Origin: Aquificaceae bacterium
GTDB lineage: Bacteria > Aquificota > Aquificia > Aquificales > Aquificaceae
DNA length: 11,945 nt
Assembly: GCA_015490115.1 (NCBI GenBank)
Contig: WFYM01000147.1
Coordinates: 1-11,945, forward strand
Reading direction: 5' to 3'
Shown: positions 11,571 through 11,945 of the stretch, in pieces
Layout: the number at the start of each line of letters is the position of its first letter
Numbering within the stretch: the first letter of the stretch is position 1
The notes under the pieces: model-generated
Database searches by the model: none
What the model was told of the DNA's origin: nothing
Seen by the model: only the letters and a program-made list of their open reading frames with translations
Made by a program: the position numbers and the translations under genes

Positions 11571-11945
11571 GGAGATAACAAAAGCTGTAAGGGACCTAAC
11601 CATAGAGGCGAACTGCAAACTGCCCGAGGAGTCGGTTGAAGCCTTCAAGGAAGCCCTAAAGAGGGAGGAGTCACCCTTAGGTAGGGAGGTCCTCTCCCAG
11701 ATAGTCGAGAACGCCAAGGTAGCCTCCGAGGAGGGTATGCCCTACTGTCAGGACACGGGAGTTACCGTTATTTTCCTCGAAGTCGGGCAGGAGGTCGTGA
11801 TAGAAGGGGGGAGCCTCATCGACGCCGTGAACGAGGGGGTAAGGCGTGCTACAAAGGAGGGGTATCTGAGGGCTTCCATGGTCTGGGACCCTGTCTTTGA
11901 GAGGAAGAACACGGGCGACAACACACCCGCCGTAGTCCACACCGA
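11551..11945 (+). CDS. Class I (Fe-S) fumarate hydratase, alpha subunit (5' part only)
   Basis: 131 codons are visible; the frame leaves the right edge. It is the N-terminal part of the two-subunit class I fumarase (FumA N-terminal half / TtdA family), which interconverts malate and fumarate with a [4Fe-4S] cluster. Signatures are the N-terminal helix pattern (EEITKAVRDLTIEANCKLP), MPYCQDTG (63-70) with C66 as the first cluster ligand, and TGDNTPAVVHT at the window end, which normally leads into substrate-binding residues. A tartrate dehydratase alpha subunit (TtdA) has the same motifs, but the mdh and acn neighbours favour fumarase. The start is GTG at 11551, inside mdh (20-nt overlap), preceded by GGAGG at 11537-11541 (9 nt). 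A beta-subunit gene would be expected downstream or elsewhere. Confidence 0.92.
   Translation, partial: MRRVHVEEITKAVRDLTIEANCKLPEESVEAFKEALKREESPLGREVLSQIVENAKVASEEGMPYCQDTGVTVIFLEVGQEVVIEGGSLIDAVNEGVRRATKEGYLRASMVWDPVFERKNTGDNTPAVVHT

Noticed and set aside
1..11945. tRNA, rRNA, CRISPR array, transposase or phage genes
   Set aside because: I looked on both strands and saw no cloverleaf, array of spaced repeats, or mobile-element protein; nearly all sequence is accounted for by core genes.

Overview
The window looks like chromosomal DNA of a thermophilic, chemolithoautotrophic bacterium of the Aquificales (Aquificaceae-like). Three things point there. A branched-polyamine synthase (BpsA) is present, an enzyme known from hyperthermophiles. 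Aconitase, malate dehydrogenase and an Fe-S fumarase subunit form one gene cluster, as would suit a reductive TCA cycle. Genes are very tightly packed, with charged proteins, Arg coded mostly by AGG/AGA and Ile often by ATA. The G+C content of lines I counted is a little over 50%. The lineage is an inference, not a database result. I see no mobile element, CRISPR array, tRNA or rRNA; this is a core-genome stretch.

Left part (1-2135, minus strand): an overlapping gene train reads leftwards from tlyA (rRNA 2'-O-methyltransferase). It continues into a stand-alone, apparently catalytically dead phosphohexomutase domain I, then an 82-aa unknown protein, then a large protein (cut by the window edge) with a degenerate receiver domain and probably a metallo-beta-lactamase/ODP-type module. 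Divergent from tlyA, across a 35-bp gap with overlapping -10 boxes, bpsA and an overlapping M23 peptidase gene read rightwards (2171-3710).

Middle (3707-7486): a minus-strand group comprises atpC (F1 epsilon subunit), a TrmN6/YfiC-like N6-adenine methyltransferase and a duplicated DUF507 protein. Across a second tiny divergent promoter, a family-5 solute-binding protein reads rightwards. It ends convergently, with overlap, against an unknown 127-aa gene on the minus strand.

Right part (7537-11945): fabD (minus) and the acn-mdh-fumarase alpha cluster (plus) diverge from a 98-bp region. That region holds two near-ideal dyads: an 18-bp inverted repeat covering both -35 elements, and a perfect 19-bp palindrome at the predicted acn transcription start. 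This is the best regulatory candidate in the window.

A recurring theme is that at least five genes (tlyA, DUF507, atpC, the solute-binding protein, fabD) have a TATAAT-like box only 6-8 bp before the start codon and no Shine-Dalgarno sequence, which predicts leaderless mRNAs. bpsA and acn in the same window have ordinary Shine-Dalgarno leaders.
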